64,000 nt of DNA from Chengkuizengella axinellae (GTDB taxonomy: Bacteria > Bacillota > Bacilli > Paenibacillales > KCTC-33759): the NCBI RefSeq assembly GCF_030730905.1, contig NZ_JAVAMP010000001.1, forward strand, positions 248,001 to 312,000, given 5' to 3'. Below, piece after piece: positions 56,944 to 64,000 of this stretch; positions within the stretch are counted from its first letter, which is position 1; every line of letters begins with the position of its first letter. The notes under the pieces are model-generated. The model was not told the DNA's origin and searched no databases. It saw only the letters and a program-made list of their open reading frames with translations. A program made the translations under genes and the position numbers.

Positions 56944-58452
56944 ATGGTTATTTACGTAAACGGAGTTGAGTCAACATTCCATCGCTCTGTGCAAAATATT
57001 ATTCATTTATTTTTTGAAGAGGTAAACGTTACCTTTATAGAATCATCAAAAACAGACCTGTTCGTTGACATAACAATGATAGATGAAATAGAAAGCACTT
57101 CTATAACTGTTAGATTAAAAGATCCTTTAGCTAACAAGAGCTATGAAGCATACATTACAAAGTCTCTAGACCCTACAGCGATAGAGTCTGATAGACGTAA
57201 AGCATTAAAGCATATAATGAATCAGCCAATATTACAGGTTTTTGAGCAATATTCGGGTCTTAAACAACCTTGGGGAGTACTTACTGGAATACGGCCAACT
57301 AAACTTCTCCATCAAAAACTGAAATCAGGAATAACCAAAGAAAGAGCTCATGCTGAGTTAAAGGAACAATACAAAATTCACGATGAGAAAATTAAACTAA
57401 TGCAAACGATTGTAGATAGGCAAAAAACAATGGTACCGGATTTATACGATCTCAGATCAGAAGTGAGTATATATATTGGCATTCCTTTTTGCCCAACAAA
57501 ATGTGCATATTGTACTTTCCCAGCTTATGCTATTAATGGAAAACAAGGTTCTGTTGATTCATTTTTAGGCGGTTTACATTATGAAATGAGGCAGGTAGGC
57601 AGCTGGTTGAAGAAAAATAACATGAAGATTACAACTGTATATTTTGGAGGTGGGACTCCTACTAGTATTACAGCAGAAGAAATGGACTTGCTTTACGAAG
57701 AAATGGTAAGCTCTTTCCCTCATGTGGATGAAATTAGAGAAATTACTGTGGAAGCGGGTCGTCCCGATACAATTACAGAAGAAAAGCTCGAAATATTAAA
57801 AAAATGGAACATAGATCGTATTAGTATTAATCCTCAATCTTATACTCAAGATACCTTAAAAGCGATTGGTCGCCACCATTCTGTGGAAGAAACGATTGAT
57901 AAGTTTCATTTGGCTAGGAATATGGGGATGAACAACATTAATATGGATCTTATTATTGGGTTGCCTGGAGAAGGAATGAAGCACTTTAACCATACGTTAA
58001 ATGAAACTGAGAAGCTAATACCGGAATCTTTGACGATTCACACTCTTTCATTTAAACGAGCATCAGAAATGACACAAAATAAAAATAAATACAAAGTTGC
58101 AGATCGTAAAGAAGTAACTGAAATGATGAAAAGAGGAGAGGAATGGACAAATAATCACGGTTATGTACCGTACTATTTATATCGTCAAAAAAATATTTTA
58201 GGTAATCTTGAAAATGTAGGTTATGCTCATCCTGGTCAAGAAAGCATTTATAACATTATGATTATGGAGGAACAGCAAACAATCATTGGTTTGGGGTGTG
58301 GTGCTTCAAGCAAATGGATAGATCCTGTAACAGGGAAGATTACAAGGTTTGCAAATCCCAAGGAACCTAAAGCATATAATGATCATTATAAAAAATATAC
58401 GGAAGCAAAAATTAAAACATTAAATGAGTTATTCGCAAAGGAAATTACATAG
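56944..58452 (+). CDS. hemZ: HemZ-type radical SAM coproporphyrinogen III oxidase-like protein
   Basis: Oxygen-independent coproporphyrinogen III oxidase-like radical SAM protein for haem synthesis. 502 residues: an N-terminal extension (1-170) typical of HemZ, then the 4Fe-4S motif FCPTKCAYC (C183, C187, C190), VYFGGGTPTS and NMDLIIGLPGEG. HemZ lies in the relA-hisS interval in Bacillus also. AAAGGGGAAAA precedes the ATG. True activity versus HemW-type haem chaperone cannot be settled by sequence. Confidence 0.92.
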   Translation: MVIYVNGVESTFHRSVQNIIHLFFEEVNVTFIESSKTDLFVDITMIDEIESTSITVRLKDPLANKSYEAYITKSLDPTAIESDRRKALKHIMNQPILQVFEQYSGLKQPWGVLTGIRPTKLLHQKLKSGITKERAHAELKEQYKIHDEKIKLMQTIVDRQKTMVPDLYDLRSEVSIYIGIPFCPTKCAYCTFPAYAINGKQGSVDSFLGGLHYEMRQVGSWLKKNNMKITTVYFGGGTPTSITAEEMDLLYEEMVSSFPHVDEIREITVEAGRPDTITEEKLEILKKWNIDRISINPQSYTQDTLKAIGRHHSVEETIDKFHLARNMGMNNINMDLIIGLPGEGMKHFNHTLNETEKLIPESLTIHTLSFKRASEMTQNKNKYKVADRKEVTEMMKRGEEWTNNHGYVPYYLYRQKNILGNLENVGYAHPGQESIYNIMIMEEQQTIIGLGCGASSKWIDPVTGKITRFANPKEPKAYNDHYKKYTEAKIKTLNELFAKEIT

Positions 58453-58569
58453 AATTAAACCGCTTACATTTTTGTAACATAACTGTAATCAATTTTAAAC
58501 TTTATTTTAACATTGTTTCTCTATAATAATTAGTGACCCCCTTTTTAATATATAAAATAAATGTTTTAG

Positions 58570-58606
58570 ACCTGTAGTTTACGTAGCTACAGGTATTTTC
58601 TTTTTA
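58570..58606 (+). terminator. Probable terminator after hemZ
   Basis: Eight-bp stem ACCTGTAG (58570-58577) with CTACAGGT (58587-58594) followed by ATTTTCTTTTT. It lies 118 bp after hemZ; the remaining 258-bp gap shows nothing else recognised. Confidence 0.65.
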
Positions 58607-58710
58607 TTACGTTCTATATACTGTAAGTCTCCCACTGAAAGCAAAATTCCCAAATCCATATATTCCTTACCTCATCTGCAATTAATAATAAATAAGGGGG
58701 TAGCATCCAT

Positions 58711-59769
58711 TTGAAAAAAATAATGAAATGGTTTGTAAGTTTAATCGTTATTGTAGTTCTTTCTTTTGCATTGTTTTTAACGTATATGACCATTACGGAG
58801 GAAGTCCCTGAAGATGTTATTCAGTTAGATGTTCAAAATAACAACCAAATGGTATTGAAGCAGGGAGAGACATTTAGTACGACTATTTTTAATATTGGAT
58901 ATGGTGGGTTAGATAAGGAGCAAGACTTTTTTATGGACGGGGGAAAGGGCTCACGTTCAAGTAGCGAAAAACAAACGTTAACCAATCTTGAAAATACGCT
59001 AAGTTTTTTGCAAAATACAAATTCTGATTTTATTCTTATACAAGAAATAGATGTTAAAGCAAGTAGATCCTATAATACAAACCAAGTAGACATGTTTAAA
59101 GAACATTTAAAAGGTTATGATTCAACCTTTGCATATAACTATAATACCCCATGGGTACCCGTTCCGTTATTGAATCCAATGGGTTATGTCAATAGTGGAC
59201 TGCTTTCTTTTTCTAAGTATAAGATAGAAAAGTCTACAAGATATCAGCTTCCAGGTAGAGAAACATGGCCTGTTCAATTGTTTGAATTAGATCGAGCTAT
59301 TATCGAAACCAAAATACCAGTTGATAATGGAAAATATTTAAGGATGGTAAACCTTCATTTATCTGCATACGATAAAGGTGGGAAAATAAGAGCTCAACAA
59401 GTCACTTTCTTAATAGAATATATGAATGGACATTACAAAAATGGTGATTATGTTGTTTTAGGTGGCGATTGGAATCATCTTCTTTCTGATGTTCAGTTTG
59501 AAGACCCAAATTTTCTGGAGGAATGGCCTGAATGGCTCGTACAATTGCCGGAGGATTTTACTGAGGGAGGATTTCAGTGGGCGGTCGATTCTACTGTTTA
59601 TACTGTTCGGGATAACGTAAAACCCTATGTAGAGGGAGAAAACTTTGTAACCATCATTGATGGATTTTTAGTGTCACCAAATATTGAAATTGTAGATGTA
59701 ACAGGATTTGATTTGGGGTTTGAAAATAGTGACCATAACCCTGTTACTACAATATTAAAGTTGAAATAA
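58711..59769 (+). CDS. Membrane-anchored endonuclease/exonuclease/phosphatase family protein
   Basis: EEP-fold hydrolase of 352 residues with an N-terminal membrane or signal helix (about 5-24, so probably extracytoplasmic). Catalytic motifs: FILIQEID (Glu), VNLHLSAYDKGG, LGGDWNHLLS (Asp/Asn) and SDHNPVTTI (Asp-His). May cut nucleic acid, sphingomyelin-type lipid or inositol phosphate; the substrate is not evident. TTG start behind AAGGGGG. Single gene. Confidence 0.85.
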   Translation: MKKIMKWFVSLIVIVVLSFALFLTYMTITEEVPEDVIQLDVQNNNQMVLKQGETFSTTIFNIGYGGLDKEQDFFMDGGKGSRSSSEKQTLTNLENTLSFLQNTNSDFILIQEIDVKASRSYNTNQVDMFKEHLKGYDSTFAYNYNTPWVPVPLLNPMGYVNSGLLSFSKYKIEKSTRYQLPGRETWPVQLFELDRAIIETKIPVDNGKYLRMVNLHLSAYDKGGKIRAQQVTFLIEYMNGHYKNGDYVVLGGDWNHLLSDVQFEDPNFLEEWPEWLVQLPEDFTEGGFQWAVDSTVYTVRDNVKPYVEGENFVTIIDGFLVSPNIEIVDVTGFDLGFENSDHNPVTTILKLK

Positions 59770-59785
59770 TTAGGCTTCTGCCCAA

Positions 59786-60451
59786 TTATTTCATTGTTTC
59801 TAATTCAGTTTTATCTCGAAGATTCTCTTTATTGTGTGGTAGTCCAAATGCAGGTACAAGTTTTGAAGGATGGAGCTTGCCACTAAGTCCAAAGAATTCA
59901 CAGAAACTCATTATCAATGGATTCCATTTTTCCGGATCAATATAATTTTTTTCACCATCAATTAAGATGTTTTCATCCACATGAACACGTTTAATGCTAA
60001 CTTCAATAGCTGCTAGAGAACTTTTAGGATCCTGCAGTGAGTTTATATTTTCTACAATCGCTTCTAATTGAACAGGGCACTCTGTGACTCGAGGTGCTTT
60101 TACTAATTCAGAAGGGGTTCCATTTAAATCTGCTATTTCAAATTTATTAGGTTCATAACGGTATCCCATTTTTTCCTTATACTTTGGTACGGGATTTTTT
60201 CCAGTTAGCAGTGCTAGTTTATCCACTATACTTACAAGATCTGCGGAAGGTATATTTAGAACACATTCTCGTTCTCGTTCTAAATTTTGTACAGTTTGAG
60301 AAAACCTGCTCATCCCCAGCATGCAAGATTGACCAAGCCACCAAGCAGATGACATAGGCGCTAAATTTGCTGTTCCGTTTTCGTTTAATGTGCTTATCAA
60401 TACTACAGGTGTTCCAAAGTAAAGAATTTTAGGTTCAATTGTTTTATGCAC
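59786..60451 (-). CDS. Flavin reductase-like (FMN-binding split barrel) protein
   Basis: 221-residue flavoprotein of the flavin reductase/HpaC family, likely binding FMN and reducing flavin with NAD(P)H. Blocks: PVVLISTLNENGTANLAPMS, SRFSQTVQNLERERECVLNI and VECPVQLEA-type PRVTECPVQLEA. GTG start with GGAGGAG 9 bases upstream. Convergent with the EEP gene; oxygenase partner not adjacent. Confidence 0.88.
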   Translation of the reverse strand: MHKTIEPKILYFGTPVVLISTLNENGTANLAPMSSAWWLGQSCMLGMSRFSQTVQNLERERECVLNIPSADLVSIVDKLALLTGKNPVPKYKEKMGYRYEPNKFEIADLNGTPSELVKAPRVTECPVQLEAIVENINSLQDPKSSLAAIEVSIKRVHVDENILIDGEKNYIDPEKWNPLIMSFCEFFGLSGKLHPSKLVPAFGLPHNKENLRDKTELETMK

Positions 60452-60501
60452 GATTGATTTCTCCTCCGTTTATTTCTTTTGATTTTTTTAAAAGAATCTT
60501 G

Positions 60502-60657
60502 CTGTCACAGGACGTGACAGATTTTAGACTAGTGTCGGATGCACTGATCCTGCTATTTCCACATGGACGTGGTAGTTTTAGCAGGGATGTAAACGATATT
60601 CTTGGTGAGTGTCAGGCTGTTAACTCCTTCTTGGAGGGAATTTTACAGCATGTAAAA
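60502..60657 (+). other. Unclassified run of hairpins in the intergenic region
   Basis: Within a 367-bp gap without a confident gene: hairpin 1 CTGTCAC/GTGACAG (60502-60520, loop AGGAC), hairpin 2 AGTGT/GCACT (60531-60545, loop CGGAT), hairpin 3 CCTGCTA/TAGCAGG (60549-60585) with inner CCAC/GTGG and loop ATGGAC, hairpin 4 CTCC/GGAG (60624-60636), hairpin 5 TTTTACA/TGTAAAA (60641-60657). Loops 1-3 all contain GGA. A direct repeat (about CACAGGACGTGACAGATTTTAG versus CACATGGACGTGGTAGTTTTAG, given in part) underlies 1 and 3. A 74-codon frame also runs through it. No promoter or terminator was identified. After 60663 up to the next gene nothing else is seen. Confidence 0.4.
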
Positions 60658-60818
60658 ACGTGATAAATCCATCTTAGCTTAGGGAGGTTGTTATTTCTTT
60701 CAATTTTTTGCTGTGTAATTTTCATTTTCAATTCATTTCTTGTGATCTTGAATTTGAACGTATATGATATAAATTAGAAATAATGAATAATACCTATACA
60801 TAAAAAAGAGGTGTGTTG

Positions 60819-62012
60819 ATGGGGGAAATTAGAAAGTGTAAATATGAGGAATTAGACGATGTCATTGAGCTATCTTCGTTTGCATTTCAATACGAAGCAA
60901 ACCCAGATATCATAGCTAACATTAGATCAAGACTAAAACCAGAGCATATATGGGGTTATTTTGACGAGGATAAGTTAGTTTCTATGGCAAGCTTACTGCC
61001 GCTTGAAGTGATGATACATAATCAAGTCTTTTCTATGGGTGGAGTAGCAGGTGTTGCTTCTTGGCCTGAACATCGTAGGAAAGGGATCGTAAAGCAATTA
61101 TTAAAAAAAGCATTATCAGAGATGAAAGAGAAAGAAATGACAGTGTCCATGTTAGCGCCATTTTCTTTTGCTTTTTATAGAAAATATGGATGGGAGACCT
61201 TAAGCGAATATAAAAAATATACTATATCTAAATCTCATTTTCCTAAAATAAAAAGTGAAATAGGTACATTTATCAGATACAGAAAAATCCAGGATTGCTG
61301 GCAATTATTAAATGAGATCTACGAACAATATACAGCAAAATATAATGGATTGTTGAAAAGAGATGAAAATTGGTGGTTTCAAAGAGTTTTTCAGGAGCAG
61401 TATAATATCCAAGTATACTATAACGAATTAGGTTCTCCAGAGGGTTATTTGCTTTTTAAAGTGAAGGATCGTCAGATGAATGTAAAGGAAATGGTCTTTT
61501 TAAACGAAAAAGCTCGTACACAGCTTTGGAGATTAATTATTCAGCATGATTCTATGATTGAAAAGGTACAGCTTACTGCTCCAGTAGATGATCCTTTATC
61601 CTTTGTACTATCTGATCCGACTTTTGAGCAAGAGATGAATTCTTATTTTATGATGCGTATTGTAGATGTTGAACAATTTATTCGTGAATACCCGTTTTAT
61701 GCTTCAGGTGTAAAACAGCAATTTATGATTACTGTGAAGGATGAATTTGCTGAATGGAATGATGGACTCTTTGACATACAAATTGATGAAAATGGAAAAG
61801 CTAGAGTACATAAGGTTTCATTTTGTGCTCAACATGAAATGGTAGACACCTCTATTCATTGCTCAATTCAATCCTTAAGCAGTTTACTTTCTGGTTTTCA
61901 AAGTGTGGAGACGTTATACCAGTTGGGTAAAATGGATGGACCAGAGGAACAAATACATCACTTTGGTTTTCTGATCCCGAAAAAAACCACATATTTTATG
62001 GATTTCTTCTAA
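60819..62012 (+). CDS. Eis-like GNAT family N-acetyltransferase
   Basis: 397-residue acetyltransferase: N-terminal GNAT (acetyl-CoA motif GVASWPEHRRKGIVKQLLKK, about 81-100), a second degenerate GNAT half and a C-terminal SCP2-like domain, the Eis architecture. Eis proteins acetylate amines such as aminoglycosides or polyamines; the natural substrate here is unknown, so resistance should not be inferred. ATG 60819 sits 5 bases after GAGGTG; GTG 60813 is part of that RBS. Confidence 0.87.
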   Translation: MGEIRKCKYEELDDVIELSSFAFQYEANPDIIANIRSRLKPEHIWGYFDEDKLVSMASLLPLEVMIHNQVFSMGGVAGVASWPEHRRKGIVKQLLKKALSEMKEKEMTVSMLAPFSFAFYRKYGWETLSEYKKYTISKSHFPKIKSEIGTFIRYRKIQDCWQLLNEIYEQYTAKYNGLLKRDENWWFQRVFQEQYNIQVYYNELGSPEGYLLFKVKDRQMNVKEMVFLNEKARTQLWRLIIQHDSMIEKVQLTAPVDDPLSFVLSDPTFEQEMNSYFMMRIVDVEQFIREYPFYASGVKQQFMITVKDEFAEWNDGLFDIQIDENGKARVHKVSFCAQHEMVDTSIHCSIQSLSSLLSGFQSVETLYQLGKMDGPEEQIHHFGFLIPKKTTYFMDFF

Positions 62013-62059
62013 AGTATTGTAAAGGCAATGTAAATTTTACGATCACATTCATGTTTTGC

Positions 62060-62088
62060 TTGACATTAAGAACCAACCATATTAAAAT
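62060..62088 (+). promoter_or_regulatory. SigA promoter for the T-box-hisS-aspS operon
   Basis: Perfect TTGACA at 62060, 17-bp spacer, TAAAAT at 62083 (one mismatch). The expected start near 62095 lies just before the T-box stem I. Confidence 0.8.
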
Positions 62089-62119
62089 CAGTGTTAATTT
62101 AAAAATTCCAAAATTTTTA

Positions 62120-62390
62120 GTCTTGATTCTGTGACGGGACAAAGTAATTCAGAGATTCATATGTAGAGATGGATGCCAAGGGCTGGAAGCATCCTTGTGA
62201 AACCTGAATGAATAGACCTCCCTGAGAACTTGCAGCGAAGGGAATCATTTGATTCTTGGTAGCTGTACAGCGTTACGGGCGTTAACCGAAAAGTGTAGGA
62301 TGCAAATCCTAAATGTGGGTGGTACCACGGGTGATTACAGTTGTTTCAATCTCTCGTCCCTGATAATTAATCAGGGGTGGGGGATTTTTT
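62120..62390 (+). promoter_or_regulatory. T-box leader of hisS-aspS
   Basis: tRNA-sensing transcription attenuator. Stem I begins near 62133 with the AGTA loop-E motif (62143-62146). The universal T-box sequence GGGTGGTACCACGGG is at 62317-62331, and the competing terminator is a 15-bp, wobble-rich stem (62350-62386) ending in six T. On the 3' side of the specifier loop, GAATAGACC (62210-62218) offers GAC (Asp) as the specifier rather than a histidine codon, consistent with aspS in the operon. Uncharged tRNA would favour the antiterminator and raise synthetase expression. Confidence 0.93.
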
Positions 62391-62402
62391 AATTTTATTT
62401 GA

Positions 62403-62505
62403 ATTAATAAAAAAGAGTTACCGTAATTTGCTCTTAAACGTTCCACTTGCAAAACCCGCAAAAGTCACTTATTAAGAGCAAATCACTATTGAATTTTTTA
62501 TTAAT
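62403..62505. repeat. 103-bp imperfect palindrome between the T-box and hisS
   Basis: Outer arms ATTAATAAAAAA (62403-62414) and its perfect complement (62494-62505); inner arms ATTTGCTCTTAA (62426-62437) and its perfect complement (62472-62483); the spacer segments between them are only partly paired. It lies after the T-box terminator and ends about 35 bp before the hisS RBS. No ORF. Looks like a small mobile or MITE-like element or an mRNA hairpin. Confidence 0.7.
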
Positions 62506-62554
62506 CAGTATTGTGTAGGGGTTAGTTGTTAATTGAAGTAAGGAGGGAACAAGA

Positions 62555-63823
62555 ATGAGGTATCAAAAACCAAAAGGCACACAAGATTTTCTACCTGGTG
62601 TTGTAGAAAAGTGGCAATACGTTGAGAAAAAAGCACGGGATTGGTGTCACCGTTTTAATTATAAAGAAATTCGAACACCTATTTTTGAACAAACGGAGCT
62701 GTTTATTCGTAGTGTCGGAGAAACGACAGACGTTGTTGAAAAGGAAATGTACACGTTTAAAGATAAAGGCGATCGCAATATGACCTTAAGACCAGAAGGG
62801 ACAGCAGGGGTGGTTCGAGCTTATATAGAGAATAAGCTTTATGGTGAACCAGATATTCAAAAGCTTTATTATATTGGACCTAAGTTTCGTTATGAACAGC
62901 CGCAAAGTGGACGGTTTAGACAATTTCATCAGTTTGGAGTAGAGGTATTTGGTTCTACAGCCCCAAGTATAGATGCTGAAGTGATTTCACTTGGATATAG
63001 TCTCTTTAAGGATCTTGGACTGCAGGGTGTAAAAGTAGAAATAAATTCAATTGGAAATAAAGAAAGTAGAGCTGCTTACCGAGGCAAGTTGCAAGAGTTC
63101 CTAACTCCAGTGAAAGAAAAGCTTTGTAGCGATTGTCAGTCTAGATTTGACAGAAACCCGCTGCGCATTCTTGATTGTAAGAAGGATCAACAGTATTTTG
63201 ATGGAGCTCCATCTATTATAGACAGCTTGGATGAGGAAAGCATCGTTCATTTTGAAAAAGTGCAAAAGTACCTTTCAGAAATGGATGTAAAGTTTGAAAT
63301 TAATCCAAAAATGGTACGAGGATTAGATTATTACACAGATACTGTTTTCGAATTTAAAGCAGAAGGCATTGGAGCAATAGATACAATTGCTGCTGGTGGT
63401 CGCTACAATGGTCTTGTTGAACAAATTGGCGGGCAGGATCAACCTGGTGTTGGCTTTGGTATCGGATTGGAAAGAGTATTACTTATATTAGATCATCAAG
63501 ACATTCAAATTCCAGAGGAAAATCTGTTGGATATATACTTAGTTGCTCTAGGAGAACTGGCTGAAGAAAAAAGTGTAAAGATTTTAAATGAATTAAGGCA
63601 AGCAGGGATCAGAGCTGAGAAGGACTATCTTGGGAAAAAAATGAAGGCTCAATTAAAATCAGCTGATCGTCAAAAAGTGAAATATGCAGCTATTCTAGGC
63701 GAAGATGAATTAGAACGTGGTGAGATCGTACTGAAAACATTAGAATCACGTGAGCAAAGTGTAATTCCATTGCAAAATTTTGTAGAAGAGATGATAAAAA
63801 AAACTAAAGGGGGAAACATGTAA
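62555..63823 (+). CDS. hisS: Histidyl-tRNA synthetase
   Basis: Class II synthetase charging tRNA-His. 422 residues: motif 1 region ([15 protein letters not shown]), motif 2 ([18 protein letters not shown]), histidine-specific [12 protein letters not shown], motif 3 ([15 protein letters not shown]), and a C-terminal anticodon-binding domain (about 325-420). AAGGAGGG precedes the ATG. Followed immediately by aspS, under a T-box. Confidence 0.97.
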   Translation: MRYQKPKGTQDFLPGVVEKWQYVEKKARDWCHRFNYKEIRTPIFEQTELFIRSVGETTDVVEKEMYTFKDKGDRNMTLRPEGTAGVVRAYIENKLYGEPDIQKLYYIGPKFRYEQPQSGRFRQFHQFGVEVFGSTAPSIDAEVISLGYSLFKDLGLQGVKVEINSIGNKESRAAYRGKLQEFLTPVKEKLCSDCQSRFDRNPLRILDCKKDQQYFDGAPSIIDSLDEESIVHFEKVQKYLSEMDVKFEINPKMVRGLDYYTDTVFEFKAEGIGAIDTIAAGGRYNGLVEQIGGQDQPGVGFGIGLERVLLILDHQDIQIPEENLLDIYLVALGELAEEKSVKILNELRQAGIRAEKDYLGKKMKAQLKSADRQKVKYAAILGEDELERGEIVLKTLESREQSVIPLQNFVEEMIKKTKGGNM

Positions 63824-63824
63824 A

Positions 63825-64000
63825 ATGATGCTAAAAACACATCAATGTGGAACATTGACGAAAGCAAACGTAGGTGAAACTGTTGTTTTAAATGGATGGG
63901 TGCAAAGAAGAAGAGATTTAGGGGGCGTTTTATTCATCGATCTTCGTGACCGTTCAGGAATTATGCAGATCGTATTTAACCCTGATTTTTCTGGAGAAGC
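63825..64000 (+). CDS. aspS: Aspartyl-tRNA synthetase, 3' end outside window
   Basis: First 58 residues of AspRS (or AspRS/AsnRS-type) are present, running off the window: [18 protein letters not shown] then [20 protein letters not shown], the N-terminal OB-fold anticodon-binding domain that recognises the QUC anticodon of tRNA-Asp. ATG 63825 (ATG 63828 alternative) starts one base after the hisS stop, with GGGGG 11 bases upstream. Intact as far as seen. Confidence 0.93.
   Translation, partial: MMLKTHQCGTLTKANVGETVVLNGWVQRRRDLGGVLFIDLRDRSGIMQIVFNPDFSGE

Noticed and set aside
60439-60663. 74-codon frame through the hairpin block
   Set aside because: Starts inside the flavin reductase gene, has no RBS and no recognised similarity; kept only as an alternative explanation of the structured region.

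Overview
The window is an AT-rich chromosomal segment from an endospore-forming member of the Bacillales. Gene order and several gene types point to the Paenibacillaceae: a stalk-domain S41 protease, an SLH-domain amidase, a SPOR/SpoIID/SH3 protein, a bofC and LysM coat gene next to ruvC, and separate secD and secF. Genus and species cannot be fixed from the sequence alone. Almost everything is vertically inherited core genome on the + strand, with short ribosomal spacing and frequent TTG/GTG starts.

Layout. 1-5.4 kb: the 3' part of a C-terminal processing protease, a solitary methylisocitrate lyase-type gene, a membrane SPOR protein with a pentapeptide repeat, a nested inverted repeat, and a convergent secreted SLH amidase. 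5.5-12.5 kb: the shape and division cluster (DUF4321, maf, radC, mreBCD, minCD, rodA). 12.6-26.6 kb: spoIVFA-spoIVFB, RNase G, rplU-prp-rpmA with an L21-type leader, spo0B-obg, the amino-acid operon pheB-hom-thrC-thrB-pheA-ilvE with a near-consensus SigA promoter, then a LysM spore-coat gene and bofC. 26.7-33.6 kb: a small membrane protein, a complete seven-gene Mrp Na+/H+ antiporter operon and an mgtC-like gene.

33.6-51.7 kb: ruvC-ruvA-ruvB, a SpoIID/LytB protein, queA-tgt-yajC, a PAP2 phosphatase, yrzE and DUF421 (yrbG) membrane proteins, spoVB, comN, secD-secF, a cation-efflux gene with a structured leader, recJ and apt. This follows the Bacillus subtilis ruvA-to-apt order with local inversions. 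51.8-64 kb: an NhaP-type antiporter, relA, dtd, a small ORF, hemZ, an endonuclease/exonuclease/phosphatase-family protein, a flavin reductase, an unexplained structured intergenic block, an Eis-like acetyltransferase, and hisS-aspS behind a T-box with a strong SigA promoter.

Functionally the window combines cell-wall elongation and division, sporulation control (spo0B, the spoIVF and bofC pro-SigK checkpoint, spoVB, coat assembly), ribosome maturation (prp/L27, obg), stringent response, DNA repair, protein export and Na+/pH homeostasis (Mrp plus NhaP). The second system fits a saline or alkaline habitat, which is inference.

No CRISPR array, prophage, intact insertion sequence, tRNA or rRNA gene was seen. 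I did not find a clearly new multi-gene system. The most interesting unexplained signals are small non-coding structures: three consecutive hairpins carrying GGA in the loop plus an internal direct repeat at 60.5 kb, a 103-bp imperfect palindrome between the T-box and hisS, a nested inverted repeat at 3.8 kb, an RBS-sequestering hairpin before bofC, and a folded leader before the cation-efflux gene.
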